The notes beneath the pieces were generated by a model. It worked only from the letters and a program-made list of their open reading frames with translations, did no database searches and was not told where the DNA came from. This document shows, in pieces, positions 51,990-60,235 of a stretch of DNA of 64,000 bases (positions are counted from its first letter, which is position 1; each line of letters starts with the position of its first letter). The DNA is from JBFXAF01 sp050184585 (GTDB lineage: Bacteria; Pseudomonadota; Alphaproteobacteria; Rhizobiales; Rhizobiaceae), in the NCBI GenBank assembly GCA_050184585.1, contig JBFXAF010000002.1:62001-126000 (forward strand), in the 5' to 3' direction. The position numbers and the translations under genes are program-made.

Positions 51990-52922
51990 ATGAAACTCTT
52001 TGCTGGCAATTCCAACAGAGGGCTTGCGGAAGCCGTTACGCGCTACCTTAACATCCCCTTGGGCAAGGCCAGCGTCAGGCGGTTCGCGGACCAGGAGATA
52101 TTCGTCGAGATCCAGGAGAACGTGCGCGGCGAGGACGTCTTCGTGCTCCAATCGACGTCCTTCCCGGCGAACGATCACCTGATGGAACTGCTCATCATGA
52201 TCGACGCCTTCATGCGCTCGTCGGCGCGACGCATCACGGCGGTGATCCCCTATTTCGGCTACGCACGCCAGGATCGCCGCGCATCCGGCCGCACCCCGAT
52301 CTCGGCCAAGCTTGTCGCCAATCTCATCGCGCACGCAGGGGTCAGCCGCGTGCTTACCCTCGACCTGCATGCCGGCCAGATCCAGGGCTTCTTCGACATT
52401 CCGACCGACAACCTGTTCGCCGCGCCCGTCATCACCCGCGACATCAAGGCTCACTACGACACGTCGAACGTCATGGTGGTCTCGCCCGACGTCGGCGGCG
52501 TGGTGCGCGCCCGCGCGGTCGCCAAGCGGATCGACGCCCAGCTGGCCATTGTCGACAAGCGGCGCGAGCGGCCCGGCGAGTCCGAGGTGATGAACATCAT
52601 CGGCGAGGTCCACGGCAAGGACTGCATGCTGATCGACGACATCGTCGATTCGGGCGGAACGCTGTGCAACGCCGCGGACGCGCTGCTCGCCAACGGCGCC
52701 ACCAGCGTCACCGCCTACATCACCCACGGCGTTTTGTCGGGCGGCGCCGTCGCGAGGATCAGCGGCTCGAAGCTCAAGGAACTGGTCATCACCGATTCGA
52801 TCCAGCCGACCCAGAGCGTGCTGGACGCGCACAACATCCGTGTGCTCTCGATCGGCGACCTGATCGGCGAGGCGATCTCGCGCACGGCGACGGAGGAATC
52901 CGTGTCCAGCCTGTTCGATTGA
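51990..52922 (+). CDS. prs: Ribose-phosphate pyrophosphokinase (PRPP synthetase)
   Basis: 310 residues, the usual class I length. Makes PRPP from ribose-5-phosphate and ATP for purine, pyrimidine, His and NAD synthesis. Motifs: N-terminal KLFAGNSNRGLAEAVTRYL, YARQDRRASGRTPISAKL, the divalent metal site LDLHAGQIQGFFD, VVSPDVGGVVRARAVAKR, and the PRPP loop CMLIDDIVDSGGTL. Complete. It has its own promoter candidate and leads to the small gene at 52969. Confidence 0.97.
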   Translation: MKLFAGNSNRGLAEAVTRYLNIPLGKASVRRFADQEIFVEIQENVRGEDVFVLQSTSFPANDHLMELLIMIDAFMRSSARRITAVIPYFGYARQDRRASGRTPISAKLVANLIAHAGVSRVLTLDLHAGQIQGFFDIPTDNLFAAPVITRDIKAHYDTSNVMVVSPDVGGVVRARAVAKRIDAQLAIVDKRRERPGESEVMNIIGEVHGKDCMLIDDIVDSGGTLCNAADALLANGATSVTAYITHGVLSGGAVARISGSKLKELVITDSIQPTQSVLDAHNIRVLSIGDLIGEAISRTATEESVSSLFD

Positions 52923-52968
52923 GGAACGCTTCGAGCCGCGGCGTGTTGTTCGCCAAACGGAGGATCCG

Positions 52969-53082
52969 ATGTCCAGCCAGCCGCGTCCGATGCCATCACC
53001 GGTGCCCCCTCAGCCGCAACCGCAGTTTCCCGATCCAGCGCCCGATCCGCGCCCGGTGCCGACCCGCTCAGGCGAACGCTGA
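52969..53082 (+). CDS. Small Pro-rich protein of 37 residues
   Basis: Reads MSSQPRPMPSPVPPQPQPQF and then 17 more residues ending SGER. GGAGG stands eight bases before the ATG, a strong ribosome site. It lies 46 bases after prs on the same strand and overlaps the convergent chrA end by 15 bases. Proline makes up about 40 percent. It has no signal peptide or membrane segment. It could be a true small protein or a chance open frame; the ribosome site is the main support. Confidence 0.42.
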   Translation: MSSQPRPMPSPVPPQPQPQFPDPAPDPRPVPTRSGER

Positions 53083-54393
53083 GCCGACGCCGGCCAGCGC
53101 GGCCGCGCCGAGCACCAGGAAGAGGTTCGCCTTGTAGCGGATCAGCGCCACGCCTGCCGCCAGGGCGATGATCGCGGCCAATGGATCGAATGTCTGGATG
53201 TCGGGCGACGGCAGGATCAGCGGCCCCAAGGCGGCATCGCCCATCTCCGCGAACAGCACGTGCAGCCCGAACCACAGCGCCAGATTTGCGATGATGCCGA
53301 CGACGGCCGCCGTCACCGCCACGAGGGCGGCCGCCAGCCATTTCACCTTGCGCACCGTTTCGACATAGGGCGCGCCGGCGAATATCCACAGGAAGCAGGG
53401 CACGAAGGTGAACCAGAGCGTCACCGCCGCACCCGCCATTCCTCCAACGAGCGGCTCCAGCCCAGACAGCCGCGCACCACCGAGGAAGCCGACGAAGACG
53501 AGCACGAGTATGAGCGGGCCAGGCGTCGTTTCGGCGAGCCCCAGTCCGGTCAACATCTCGTCCGGCTTCAGCCATCCGTGCACCTCTACCGCCTGCTGCG
53601 CGACATAGGCGAGCACCGCATAGGCGCCGCCGAACGTCACCGCCGCCATCTTCGAGAAGAACCAGCCTTCGGCGGGGAAGACGTGGCCCCAGCCGAGCCC
53701 CAGGCCCAGAGCGAAGAGCGGGACGAACCAGATCGCCAGCCATGTCGAGGTCGTCGAAAACAGGCGCCGCAGCGTCGGGCGCGTCCAGTCCGGACCAGGC
53801 GTTTCGACCGCTGGCTCTTCGCCGTGCCCGCCGGCGGCCCCGGTCCCGGACCGGCCCATCAAGTGGAGGGTGAGACCGGCTATTGCCGCCATCAGCACGA
53901 TCAGTGGAAACGGCAGCTTCAGAAAGGCGATCGCGACGAAGGCCGCGAGCGCGATCACGATCATCGCCGGCCCCTTCAATGCGCGTCGGGAGACCTTCAC
54001 AAGAGCCTCGACCACCAACGCCAGCACCGCCGCCTTCAGACCATAGAGGAAGCCGGCCACAAGCGGCGCGTCGCCAGCGACGAGGTAGATCGCCGTCAGC
54101 GCAGTCACGGCCAGCGCTCCCGGCAGCACGAACAGCAGCCCCGCGACCAGCCCGCCGCGCACGCCATGCAGCAGCCACCCTGCATAGGTCGCAAGCTGCA
54201 TCGCCTCCGGCCCGGGCAGCAGCATGCAGTAGTTCAGCGCATGAAGGAATCTGGCATCGTCGAGCCAGCGCTTCTCGTCGACCAGCACACGGTGCATCAG
54301 CGCGATCTGGCCGGCCGGCCCGCCGAAGGACAGCAGGCCGATGCGCGCGAAGGTCGTCGTCGCCTCCGCGAAGCTGGGGCGGTCTTCAATCAT
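53068..54393 (-). CDS. chrA: Chromate transporter ChrA
   Basis: 441 residues with two homologous CHR domains and 10-12 predicted membrane helices. Domain 1 has LLSFGGPAGQIALMHRVLVD at about 17-36 and NYCMLLPGPEAMQLATYAGW; domain 2 has GLGLAETTPGPLILVLVFVGFLGG. Exports chromate, probably with proton exchange. No chrB or sulfate genes are near. It is the two-domain long form. Between prs and ychF, so not part of a metal island here. Confidence 0.93.
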   Translation of the reverse strand: MIEDRPSFAEATTTFARIGLLSFGGPAGQIALMHRVLVDEKRWLDDARFLHALNYCMLLPGPEAMQLATYAGWLLHGVRGGLVAGLLFVLPGALAVTALTAIYLVAGDAPLVAGFLYGLKAAVLALVVEALVKVSRRALKGPAMIVIALAAFVAIAFLKLPFPLIVLMAAIAGLTLHLMGRSGTGAAGGHGEEPAVETPGPDWTRPTLRRLFSTTSTWLAIWFVPLFALGLGLGWGHVFPAEGWFFSKMAAVTFGGAYAVLAYVAQQAVEVHGWLKPDEMLTGLGLAETTPGPLILVLVFVGFLGGARLSGLEPLVGGMAGAAVTLWFTFVPCFLWIFAGAPYVETVRKVKWLAAALVAVTAAVVGIIANLALWFGLHVLFAEMGDAALGPLILPSPDIQTFDPLAAIIALAAGVALIRYKANLFLVLGAAALAGVGSAFA

Positions 54394-54487
54394 GCCGACA
54401 CAGAGTGCGTCGGCGTCTGCCGGAAGAACAGTCTTTCGTGCTGGGACCGGCCGTCGCAGCTTGGAGCGCGTTGAGGCGCCCGCCGGC

Positions 54488-55591
54488 TCACGTATTGAAC
54501 TTGAACAGCATCACGTCGCCGTCCTGGAAGACATACTCCTTGCCTTCGTCGCGGGCCTTGCCCGCTTCCTTGGCCGCCACCTCGCCGCCGAGCGCCACGT
54601 AGTCGCCATAGGCGATGGTCTGCGCCCGGATGAAGCCGCGCTCGAAGTCGGTGTGGATCACGCCCGCCGCCTGCGGGGCCTTGGCGCCCTTCTCGACCGT
54701 CCAGGCACGCGTTTCCTTCGGGCCGGCGGTAAAGTAGGTGATCAGGTGCAGCAGGTCGTAGCCGGCGCGGATCAGGCGGTCGAGGCCGGGCTCGTCCAGC
54801 CCCATCGCCTCCAGATATTCCTTCGCCTCGGCGTCCGGCAGCTGGGCCACCTCGGCCTCGATGGCGGCGGAGATGGTGACCGTCGCCGCACCCTGTGCTG
54901 CGGCCATCGCTTCGGCGGCCTTCGTATATGCATTGCCGGCCGCGGCGTCCTTTTCCGCGACGTTGCAGACATAGAGAACCGGCTTGGAGGTGAGGAGGTT
55001 GAGGCCTTGCAGCATCTTGAGGTCTTCCGCCGCGATGCCCTTGAGCATGATCCGCACCGGCTTGCCATCGGCCAGCAGCGCCAGCGCCTGCTCCATGACC
55101 GGCAGCACGGTCATGGCCTCCTTCTCCTTGCCGGTCGCGCGCTTGCGGACCTGCAGGATGCGCCGCTCCATGCTTTCGAGGTCGGAGAGCATCAGCTCGG
55201 TCTCGACGGTCTCGGCGTCGGCCACCGGGTCGATGCGGCCCTCGACATGGGTGATGTCGTCGTCCTCGAAGCAGCGCAGCACGTGAACGATGGCGTCGAC
55301 CTCACGGATGTTGGCCAGAAACTGGTTGCCCAGCCCCTCGCCCTTCGACGCGCCGCGCACGAGGCCTGCGATGTCGACGAAGGAGATGCGGGTCGGGATG
55401 ATCTCCTTCGACTTGGCGATCCCCGCGATCTTTTCGAGCCGCGGGTCCGGCACTGCCACCTCGCCGGTGTTCGGCTCGATGGTGCAGAACGGATAGTTGG
55501 CCGCCTGCGCCGCCGCCGTCCGCGTCAGCGCGTTGAACAGCGTCGACTTGCCGACGTTCGGCAATCCGACGATGCCGCATTTGAAGCCCAT
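54488..55591 (-). CDS. ychF: Redox-regulated ATPase YchF (Obg family)
   Basis: 367 residues. N-terminal G-domain-type P-loop GLPNVGKSTLFNAL (about 8-21), DIAGLVRGASKGEGLGNQFLA switch region, NVAEKD in the base-binding place (ATP-favouring), a coiled-coil, and a C-terminal TGS domain ending FKFNT. Binds ribosomes and prefers ATP. In many bacteria pth and ychF are adjacent; here a VapBC-type module lies between them. Confidence 0.95.
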   Translation of the reverse strand: MGFKCGIVGLPNVGKSTLFNALTRTAAAQAANYPFCTIEPNTGEVAVPDPRLEKIAGIAKSKEIIPTRISFVDIAGLVRGASKGEGLGNQFLANIREVDAIVHVLRCFEDDDITHVEGRIDPVADAETVETELMLSDLESMERRILQVRKRATGKEKEAMTVLPVMEQALALLADGKPVRIMLKGIAAEDLKMLQGLNLLTSKPVLYVCNVAEKDAAAGNAYTKAAEAMAAAQGAATVTISAAIEAEVAQLPDAEAKEYLEAMGLDEPGLDRLIRAGYDLLHLITYFTAGPKETRAWTVEKGAKAPQAAGVIHTDFERGFIRAQTIAYGDYVALGGEVAAKEAGKARDEGKEYVFQDGDVMLFKFNT

Positions 55592-55604
55592 GGGAAATGT
55601 CCAG

Positions 55605-56066
55605 TCAGGAAGGGAGAATGTCTGCGGGCGTATGGGCGAAGGGATCGACGATCGTCAAGGCTCTCCCCGTACCGTCTTCGATACGCTGCCCGTCCTGGAG
55701 GTCCTCGGAGAGGAAATGGGAGCAGCCGAGTTCAAGGGCAGAGGCAAGCAGGAGGCAGTCCCACCAGGCGAATGACGTTCGCAGCCTTACCGAGCGGGCT
55801 GACGTTACCGTACGGCCGGTAATGGGATCGGCGCCAAAGAAAGCCAACGCGTCCACCTCGGCGAATATCTGCTCTGCCGGGACGCTCTGCCTCTTGCGCA
55901 ACATCACGTTCATAACCTCGTTCAGCACCTGCAGATTCGTTCTGCCTGCCCCCGAAGCGGCGAGGGCGGTCAACCAGTCATCGGCCGACTTTTCCCTTGG
56001 GCCGGCGACATCGTCACGTGCATAGAGAAGAACGTTGCTGTCGAGGAAAATCCTAGCGGCGGGCAT
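55605..56066 (-). CDS. PIN-domain toxin (VapC-like)
   Basis: 153 residues. PIN acidic residues are in place: Asp9 (FLDSNVLLYA), Glu50 (QVLNEVMNVM), Asp103 (FAWWDCLLLASALE) and Asp122 (LSEDLQDG). Expected to be an Mg2+-dependent RNase that cuts tRNA or rRNA. Its start overlaps the 3' end of the antitoxin gene by 14 bases, a normal toxin-antitoxin layout with the antitoxin first. It is embedded between pth and ychF. Confidence 0.88.
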   Translation of the reverse strand: MPAARIFLDSNVLLYARDDVAGPREKSADDWLTALAASGAGRTNLQVLNEVMNVMLRKRQSVPAEQIFAEVDALAFFGADPITGRTVTSARSVRLRTSFAWWDCLLLASALELGCSHFLSEDLQDGQRIEDGTGRALTIVDPFAHTPADILPS

Positions 56067-56310
56067 TCCGCTCTTCCGCCGTGGGCATGCGGCCGTTCTC
56101 GGAAATTCTCAGCTTGGGGCCCGACAGGAACCGCTCAAGGGCAGCGAGGCGATGGCGACGTTCGGACTCTTCGTCGGTTTCGCTTCCCGTCTCGACGTCA
56201 CTCTTCACAAGACCGGCGATGTAGCGAGACATCGACAAGCCCCTACGAGCCGCCTGCACCCTGCCAAGCTGGTGGATTTCGTCTTCAAGCGAAACAGTCA
56301 CGTTCTTCAA
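56053..56310 (-). CDS. Ribbon-helix-helix antitoxin (VapB-like)
   Basis: 85 residues from a TTG start at 56310. The N-terminal NVTVSLEDEIHQLGRVQAAR and SMSRYIAGLVK form a ribbon-helix-helix DNA-binding domain (about 3-45). The acidic/Arg C-terminal half (about 46-85) should wrap the toxin. A perfect 31-base palindrome covering its promoter lies just upstream and is the likely autorepression site. It is first in the two-gene module. Confidence 0.85.
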   Translation of the reverse strand: MKNVTVSLEDEIHQLGRVQAARRGLSMSRYIAGLVKSDVETGSETDEESERRHRLAALERFLSGPKLRISENGRMPTAEERNARR

Positions 56311-56317
56311 TTCAGCC

Positions 56318-56348
56318 TCACGAAAACACGAAGTTCGTGTTTTCGTGA
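56318..56348. promoter_or_regulatory. Perfect 31-bp operator palindrome of the toxin-antitoxin module
   Basis: Arms TCACGAAAACACGAA (56318-56332) and its exact inverse (56334-56348) around one base. It overlaps the last bases of the -10 element and the predicted start, so repressor binding would block transcription. Its half-site has CACGAA spaced as in VapB-type dimers-of-dimers sites. Confidence 0.85.
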
Positions 56349-56375
56349 TTTAGTGGTTCCTTGACCTCAGGTCAA
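56347..56375 (-). promoter_or_regulatory. Promoter of the toxin-antitoxin module
   Basis: On the minus strand TTGACC (56375-56370), a 17-base spacer and TAAATC (56352-56347). Transcription should begin near 56340, inside the palindrome. This is the clearest sigma70-type promoter in the window. Confidence 0.75.
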
Positions 56376-56516
56376 CGTTTCGCACCCTATACCGGCCGTG
56401 CACCGCGCCATTGGCGAGCGGCTTCGCGAAGTCGAGGTCGAGCCCGCGATCGACCTGTGCGCCGCCGAAAAGCAGAGACGACCGCCCTTGCGCGGTCTAC
56501 TGACAACCGATCGCTT

Positions 56517-57239
56517 TCAGCTGTCGCCCCTGCCGAACAGCCGCTTCAGCATCGCCGCCATCGGCCCGCTCTCCGGCAGCTTTACGGCCGGCTGCTGCGG
56601 CCGCGCCTGGCGGATGTGGCTCTGGCCCTTGGCCGCGGGCGCGCCGCCCTCCGAGCCTCCACCCTTGCCGCCGCCCTGCACGGCGAGGCTCGCCTTGTTC
56701 ATGAAGCCGTTGTCGTCGCCCTTGGCCAGCAGGTCGGCATTGTCGGCGACCGCGTCGAGCAGCGGATCGAGCCAGTCGCGGTCGGCCTTGGCGAAGTCGC
56801 CCAGCACATGTCCGGTGACGAGTTCCTTGACGCCGGGATGCCCGATGCCGATGCGCACCCGGCGGTAGTTGGCCCCAACATGCTGGTCGAGCGAGCGGAT
56901 GCCGTTATGTCCGCCGGCGCCTCCTCCGGTCTTCACCCTGACCTTGCCGGCTGCGAGGTCGAGTTCGTCGTAGAAGACAGTGAGCGCGTCCGGACCGAGC
57001 TTGTAGAAGCGCAGCGCCTCGCCGACTGCCTGGCCGGAGAGGTTCATGAAGGTCAGCGGCTTGATGAGAAGGATTTTGTCGCCGCCGATGCGGCCTTCGG
57101 CGATTTCGCCATGAAACTTGCGGCTCCACGGCGAAAAGGAATGGCGGCGGGCGATCGCGTCCGCCGCCATGAACCCGACATTGTGCCGGTGGTTGGCGTA
57201 TTTCTGACCCGGATTGCCGAGACCCGCGAAGACGAGCAT
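56517..57239 (-). CDS. pth: Peptidyl-tRNA hydrolase
   Basis: 240 residues. Releases peptides from peptidyl-tRNA after drop-off. N-terminal GLGNPGQKYANHRHNVGF holds Asn9 and the catalytic His19; KPLTFMNLSGQAVG and YDELDL (with the active-site Asp) follow, then GHNGIRSLDQHVG. The C-terminal 45 residues are a Gly/Pro/Lys-rich extension beyond the usual 190. It starts 24 bases downstream of rplY and is probably cotranscribed with it. Confidence 0.95.
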   Translation of the reverse strand: MLVFAGLGNPGQKYANHRHNVGFMAADAIARRHSFSPWSRKFHGEIAEGRIGGDKILLIKPLTFMNLSGQAVGEALRFYKLGPDALTVFYDELDLAAGKVRVKTGGGAGGHNGIRSLDQHVGANYRRVRIGIGHPGVKELVTGHVLGDFAKADRDWLDPLLDAVADNADLLAKGDDNGFMNKASLAVQGGGKGGGSEGGAPAAKGQSHIRQARPQQPAVKLPESGPMAAMLKRLFGRGDS

Positions 57240-57263
57240 CTCAAGCGGCTCCGGTCGCGAAAG

Positions 57264-57917
57264 CTAGGCCTTCGCGTCCTTGGTCTCCTTGGGCTCGGCT
57301 GCCGGCGCGGCGGCAGTCTCGGCCGGAGCGTCGGCATCGGACCTCATCGCGGAGGAGCCGGCGATGGTCGCGATCGTAAAATCGCGATCGGAAATGACTG
57401 CCTTCACGCCCTGCGGGAGCTTGACCGCCGAGATATGGATCGAATCGCCGATGTCGGCGCCGTCGAGGTCCACGGTGATGAACTCGGGGATCGCGTTCGC
57501 CGGACAGCGGAACTCCACCTCATGGCGTACGATGTTGAGCACGCCGCCGCGCTTGATGCCGGGCGACTTGTCCTCGTTGACGAAGTGCACCGGCACTTCG
57601 ACGGTGACCTCGGTATCCTTGCCGATACGCAGGAAGTCGACATGGATCGGAACGTCCGTGACCGGATCGAGGTGGTAGTCCTTCGGCAGGACGGAAACCT
57701 TCTTTCCGCCCACGTCGATGGTGGCGATCGTGGTCAGGAAACCGCCGCCGTGTATCTTGTAATAGATGTCCTTGTAGGACAGGGCGATCGCCAGGGGGGG
57801 CTGCTTGTCGCCGTAGATGACTGCGGGAACCTTGCCGTTGCGCCGAACCTCACGGGCGGACCCCTTACCGACCCGTTCGCGCGCCTCGGCCGTGAGCTCG
57901 TACGTCTCGTGGCTCAT
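57264..57917 (-). CDS. rplY: 50S ribosomal protein L25/general stress protein Ctc
   Basis: 217 residues from the ATG at 57917. An L25 domain (about 1-95: RERVGKGSAREVRRNGKVPA and VIYGDKQPPLA) binding 5S rRNA, then a TL5-type beta domain (about 100-190: VEVPVHFVNEDKSPGIKRGG; GDSIHISAVKLPQGV) and an acidic Ala/Glu/Lys tail. The rplY-pth order is usual in this group. A promoter candidate stands 128-156 bases upstream. Confidence 0.95.
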   Translation of the reverse strand: MSHETYELTAEARERVGKGSAREVRRNGKVPAVIYGDKQPPLAIALSYKDIYYKIHGGGFLTTIATIDVGGKKVSVLPKDYHLDPVTDVPIHVDFLRIGKDTEVTVEVPVHFVNEDKSPGIKRGGVLNIVRHEVEFRCPANAIPEFITVDLDGADIGDSIHISAVKLPQGVKAVISDRDFTIATIAGSSAMRSDADAPAETAAAPAAEPKETKDAKA

Positions 57918-58044
57918 GGCTTTTCCTTTTCGTTTGCTGGAGCGTTTCCGGACATGCGCGGACGCTTGCCGGAAAACGTCGAAAGCGGCCTTTGCGGCCG
58001 CCCTCCCTCGCGCTGCCTCCAAGGGTGTCCGCGCGAGTGGCGGT

Positions 58045-58073
58045 CCTATAGCCGAAGGGCGGAAGGCACGCAA
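58045..58073 (-). promoter_or_regulatory. Promoter candidate of rplY-pth
   Basis: On the minus strand TTGCGT (58073-58068), a 17-base spacer and TATAGG (58050-58045). It lies downstream of the hairpin at 58096-58118 in the rplY direction, so rplY need not be transcribed through that terminator. Confidence 0.55.
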
Positions 58074-58095
58074 GGCTGGCCCGGCGCGTGAAAAA

Positions 58096-58118
58096 GCCCG
58101 CCGCTTTGAGCGGCGGGC
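58096..58118 (-). terminator. Orphan intrinsic terminator upstream of rplY
   Basis: Perfect 10-bp stem GCCCGCCGCT / AGCGGCGGGC with a TTG loop. On the minus strand it is followed at once by TTTTT. Something transcribed leftward between about 58250 and 58119 should end here, but no gene is recognised. Confidence 0.75.
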
Positions 58119-58203
58119 AGAGCGAGGATCAGCGCCGCTCGCCCGATGCCGGAGAGTGCCAGGCAACAGCGTTCGACTCTGTGGAGGCAGATTAGCGGCC
58201 CCT

Positions 58204-58232
58204 TTGACATTGCCGAAACGAATAGGAATGAT
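58204..58232 (+). promoter_or_regulatory. Promoter candidate of the LysR-type gene at 58263
   Basis: TTGACA (58204-58209), a 17-base spacer and AATGAT (58227-58232). The -35 is consensus. A start near 58239 gives a short leader to the ATG at 58263. Confidence 0.6.
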
Positions 58233-58262
58233 ACCTGCCATTAGAAAACATGATGCCGTGCA

Positions 58263-59135
58263 ATGCCTCCCCATCTCGACAGCGATCTCCTCCGAACCTT
58301 CGTCACCATCGCCGACACCGGCAACTTCACGCGTGCGGCCGATGCGCTCGGACGCACCCAGTCAGCTGTGTCTATGCAGGTGCGCAAACTGGAGGAATCT
58401 CTTGGCGATGCGCTTTTCGCTCGCGGCTCCCGGGGCGTGACGTTGACGCGCAAGGGCGATCAGCTCCTGCCCAATGCCCGTCGCATCGTCTCCCTCCTGA
58501 ACGAGACCGCCGCTTCGCTGGACGCTCCCCCGCTCGACGGCAAGGTGCGCATCGGCATTCCCGAGGAATATGGCGACACCGTTCTGTCGAGGGCGCTGGC
58601 GGCTTTCGACGCTCGCCACCCTCAGGTGGAGATCACCGTGCGCTATGCGCGCTCCTCGGCGCAGATGGCGGCCATCGCGGCCGGTGAACTCGATCTGGCG
58701 GTGGTGTTCGAGTGGCAGGAGGTGAGCGACGGCGAAGTGCTGATGACCGACCCCACCATCTGGGTCACGTCGGAGACACATCACCGGCACGAGGAGCGGC
58801 CGATCCCGATCGCCCTCTACAACAGTTCGACCTGGTGCCGCGACTTCGCGCTGCGATCGCTGGAGGAGCGTGGCCTGCCCTACAGGGTGGCGTATCGTTC
58901 CGAGACGACCGGCGGATTGAAGCTCGCCCTCGCATCGGGCTTGGCCATCGCTCCCGTTTCCCGATCCAACATACCGCGAGGCTGCCGCGAACTGACGGCC
59001 GAGGACGGGTTCGGCGCGATCGACTCCTCGCTGGTCGTGCTCCACCGCGGCCGCAACGCGGAAGGGCGGGCGGTCGACGGCATGGCGGACGCCATCCGCG
59101 AGGCCTTCGCGGCCGCTCCGGTCGCATTGCCCTGA
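58263..59135 (+). CDS. LysR-type transcriptional regulator
   Basis: 290 residues. N-terminal winged HTH (about 5-65: TFVTIADTGNFTRAADALGR and SAVSMQVRKLEESLG) and a periplasmic-binding-like effector domain (about 90-285). It is not the same type as the lsrB gene. Nearby divergent target candidates are none except the rplY region, and downstream lies the copper locus on the same strand, so it could control that; this is position-based only. ATG at 58263 without a strong ribosome site. Confidence 0.87.
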   Translation: MPPHLDSDLLRTFVTIADTGNFTRAADALGRTQSAVSMQVRKLEESLGDALFARGSRGVTLTRKGDQLLPNARRIVSLLNETAASLDAPPLDGKVRIGIPEEYGDTVLSRALAAFDARHPQVEITVRYARSSAQMAAIAAGELDLAVVFEWQEVSDGEVLMTDPTIWVTSETHHRHEERPIPIALYNSSTWCRDFALRSLEERGLPYRVAYRSETTGGLKLALASGLAIAPVSRSNIPRGCRELTAEDGFGAIDSSLVVLHRGRNAEGRAVDGMADAIREAFAAAPVALP

Positions 59136-59192
59136 CCATGCGCCGCATGGACTTGCCCCTGACCCGGCGCTAAGTTGACCGGAGGGGGAAAG

Positions 59193-59579
59193 ATGAATCC
59201 TGGGCATTTCGACTGGCGGTTTGCCGTGCGCTTCATCGGCGTGCTGGCACTCGTGCTGGTCGCTTTCGCGCACCGGCCTCCCGCCCTCGCCCCCGCCTCC
59301 GGGTTCGATGCCTCCGCGTGGGCATTCCCGGACGGATCCGTTCCCGTCATCTGCGTCACACTGCCGACCGGCGAAGGCCAGACGCCCGCGGGACAACGCC
59401 ATGCGCTGCCTTGCGACGCCTGCATCGTTTCGGCCGCCCTTGCCGTGCCCGCGCCTGGCGTCCCCGCCGCCGCGTCCATTGAGTGGAGTCCCGTGTTCCT
59501 GCCCCGCATGGGCAGGGTCGCCGCATCGCCGGCCGCCTGGCCGCCTTCTGCCCCTCCCACCGCTCCTCCCTCCGCCTGA
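59193..59579 (+). CDS. DUF2946-like secreted or membrane-anchored small protein
   Basis: 128 residues from the ATG at 59193 with GGAGGGGG just upstream. One hydrophobic segment (about 12-30), a loop, then a CDACIVSAALAVPAP stretch with two Cys typical of DUF2946, and a Pro/Ala tail. DUF2946 proteins often sit beside copper and TonB genes; here the next genes are ycnI and copCD. A copper-linked periplasmic role is inferred from neighbours only. Confidence 0.7.
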   Translation: MNPGHFDWRFAVRFIGVLALVLVAFAHRPPALAPASGFDASAWAFPDGSVPVICVTLPTGEGQTPAGQRHALPCDACIVSAALAVPAPGVPAAASIEWSPVFLPRMGRVAASPAAWPPSAPPTAPPSA

Positions 59580-59681
59580 TCGGCAACGCGACGCACCGGG
59601 AAGCCGGCTGCGTCGCCAACGTTTTCGCATCGACCGATCAGTGGGCCGCACCGGAAGGGCGCCCGACCCTGGAGCAGAATC

Positions 59682-60200
59682 ATGTTCAAGACTCTCGCCT
59701 CGGCCGCCGGCATCATGCTGGCAGCCTCCACCGCCGCATTCGCTCACGCCACCATCGACGCGAAGGAAGCGTCGATCGGCTCGAGTGTCCGCATCGCCGC
59801 CAGAATCCCGCACGGATGCGACGGCACGCCGACCAATGTCGTCCGCATCCGCGTCCCGGAGGGCTTCATTGCCGTGAAGCCCATGCCGAAGGCCGGCTGG
59901 GAGTTGGAGATCGTCAACGGCACCTACGAGACATCCTACCAGTATCACGGCGCGACGCTGACCGAGGGCGTCAGGGAGATCGCCTGGAAGGGCGGCGAAC
60001 TGCTCGACGAGCACTATGACGAGTTCGTGCTGCGCGGCACCGTCGCCGACACGCTCGAAGCCGGCAGGACGATGTACTTCCCGATCGTGCAGGAATGCGG
60101 CGACGCGGCGGAACGCTGGATCGAGATCCCGGCCGAGGGCCAGGACCCTCACAGCCTGGAGTTCCCCGCGCCGGGGATGAAGATCGTGCCAAAGGGCTAG
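59682..60200 (+). CDS. ycnI: YcnI-family copper-binding protein (DUF1775)
   Basis: 172 residues. Signal peptide MFKTLASAAGIMLAASTAAF with cleavage at AFA, leaving His as the first mature residue (HATIDAKEASIGSS). YcnI proteins use this N-terminal His to bind Cu(II). Other family patterns are IPHGCDGTPTNVVRIRVPEG, KPMPKAGWELE and PIVQECGDAAERWIEIP. It has no C-terminal membrane anchor, unlike the Bacillus protein. GGAG precedes the ATG. Upstream of copCD and probably works with it. Confidence 0.9.
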   Translation: MFKTLASAAGIMLAASTAAFAHATIDAKEASIGSSVRIAARIPHGCDGTPTNVVRIRVPEGFIAVKPMPKAGWELEIVNGTYETSYQYHGATLTEGVREIAWKGGELLDEHYDEFVLRGTVADTLEAGRTMYFPIVQECGDAAERWIEIPAEGQDPHSLEFPAPGMKIVPKG

Positions 60201-60235
60201 CAACCGGCTGAAGGGTAAGGCCAGTGCCCTACGTT

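Larger units (their letters stand above)
57918..58262. other. Intergenic region between rplY and the divergent LysR gene
   Basis: 345 bases. From rplY outward: rplY promoter (58045-58073), a minus-strand terminator hairpin (58096-58118), about 85 bases of unassigned sequence (58119-58203) and the LysR promoter (58204-58232). No protein gene was seen. The hairpin implies a short leftward transcript. Confidence 0.5.

Noticed and set aside
58119..58200. Possible tRNA upstream of rplY (a GTTCGACTC word resembles a T-loop)
   Set aside because: The flanking bases do not form a 5-bp T-stem, and no acceptor stem, anticodon arm or CCA end can be drawn.
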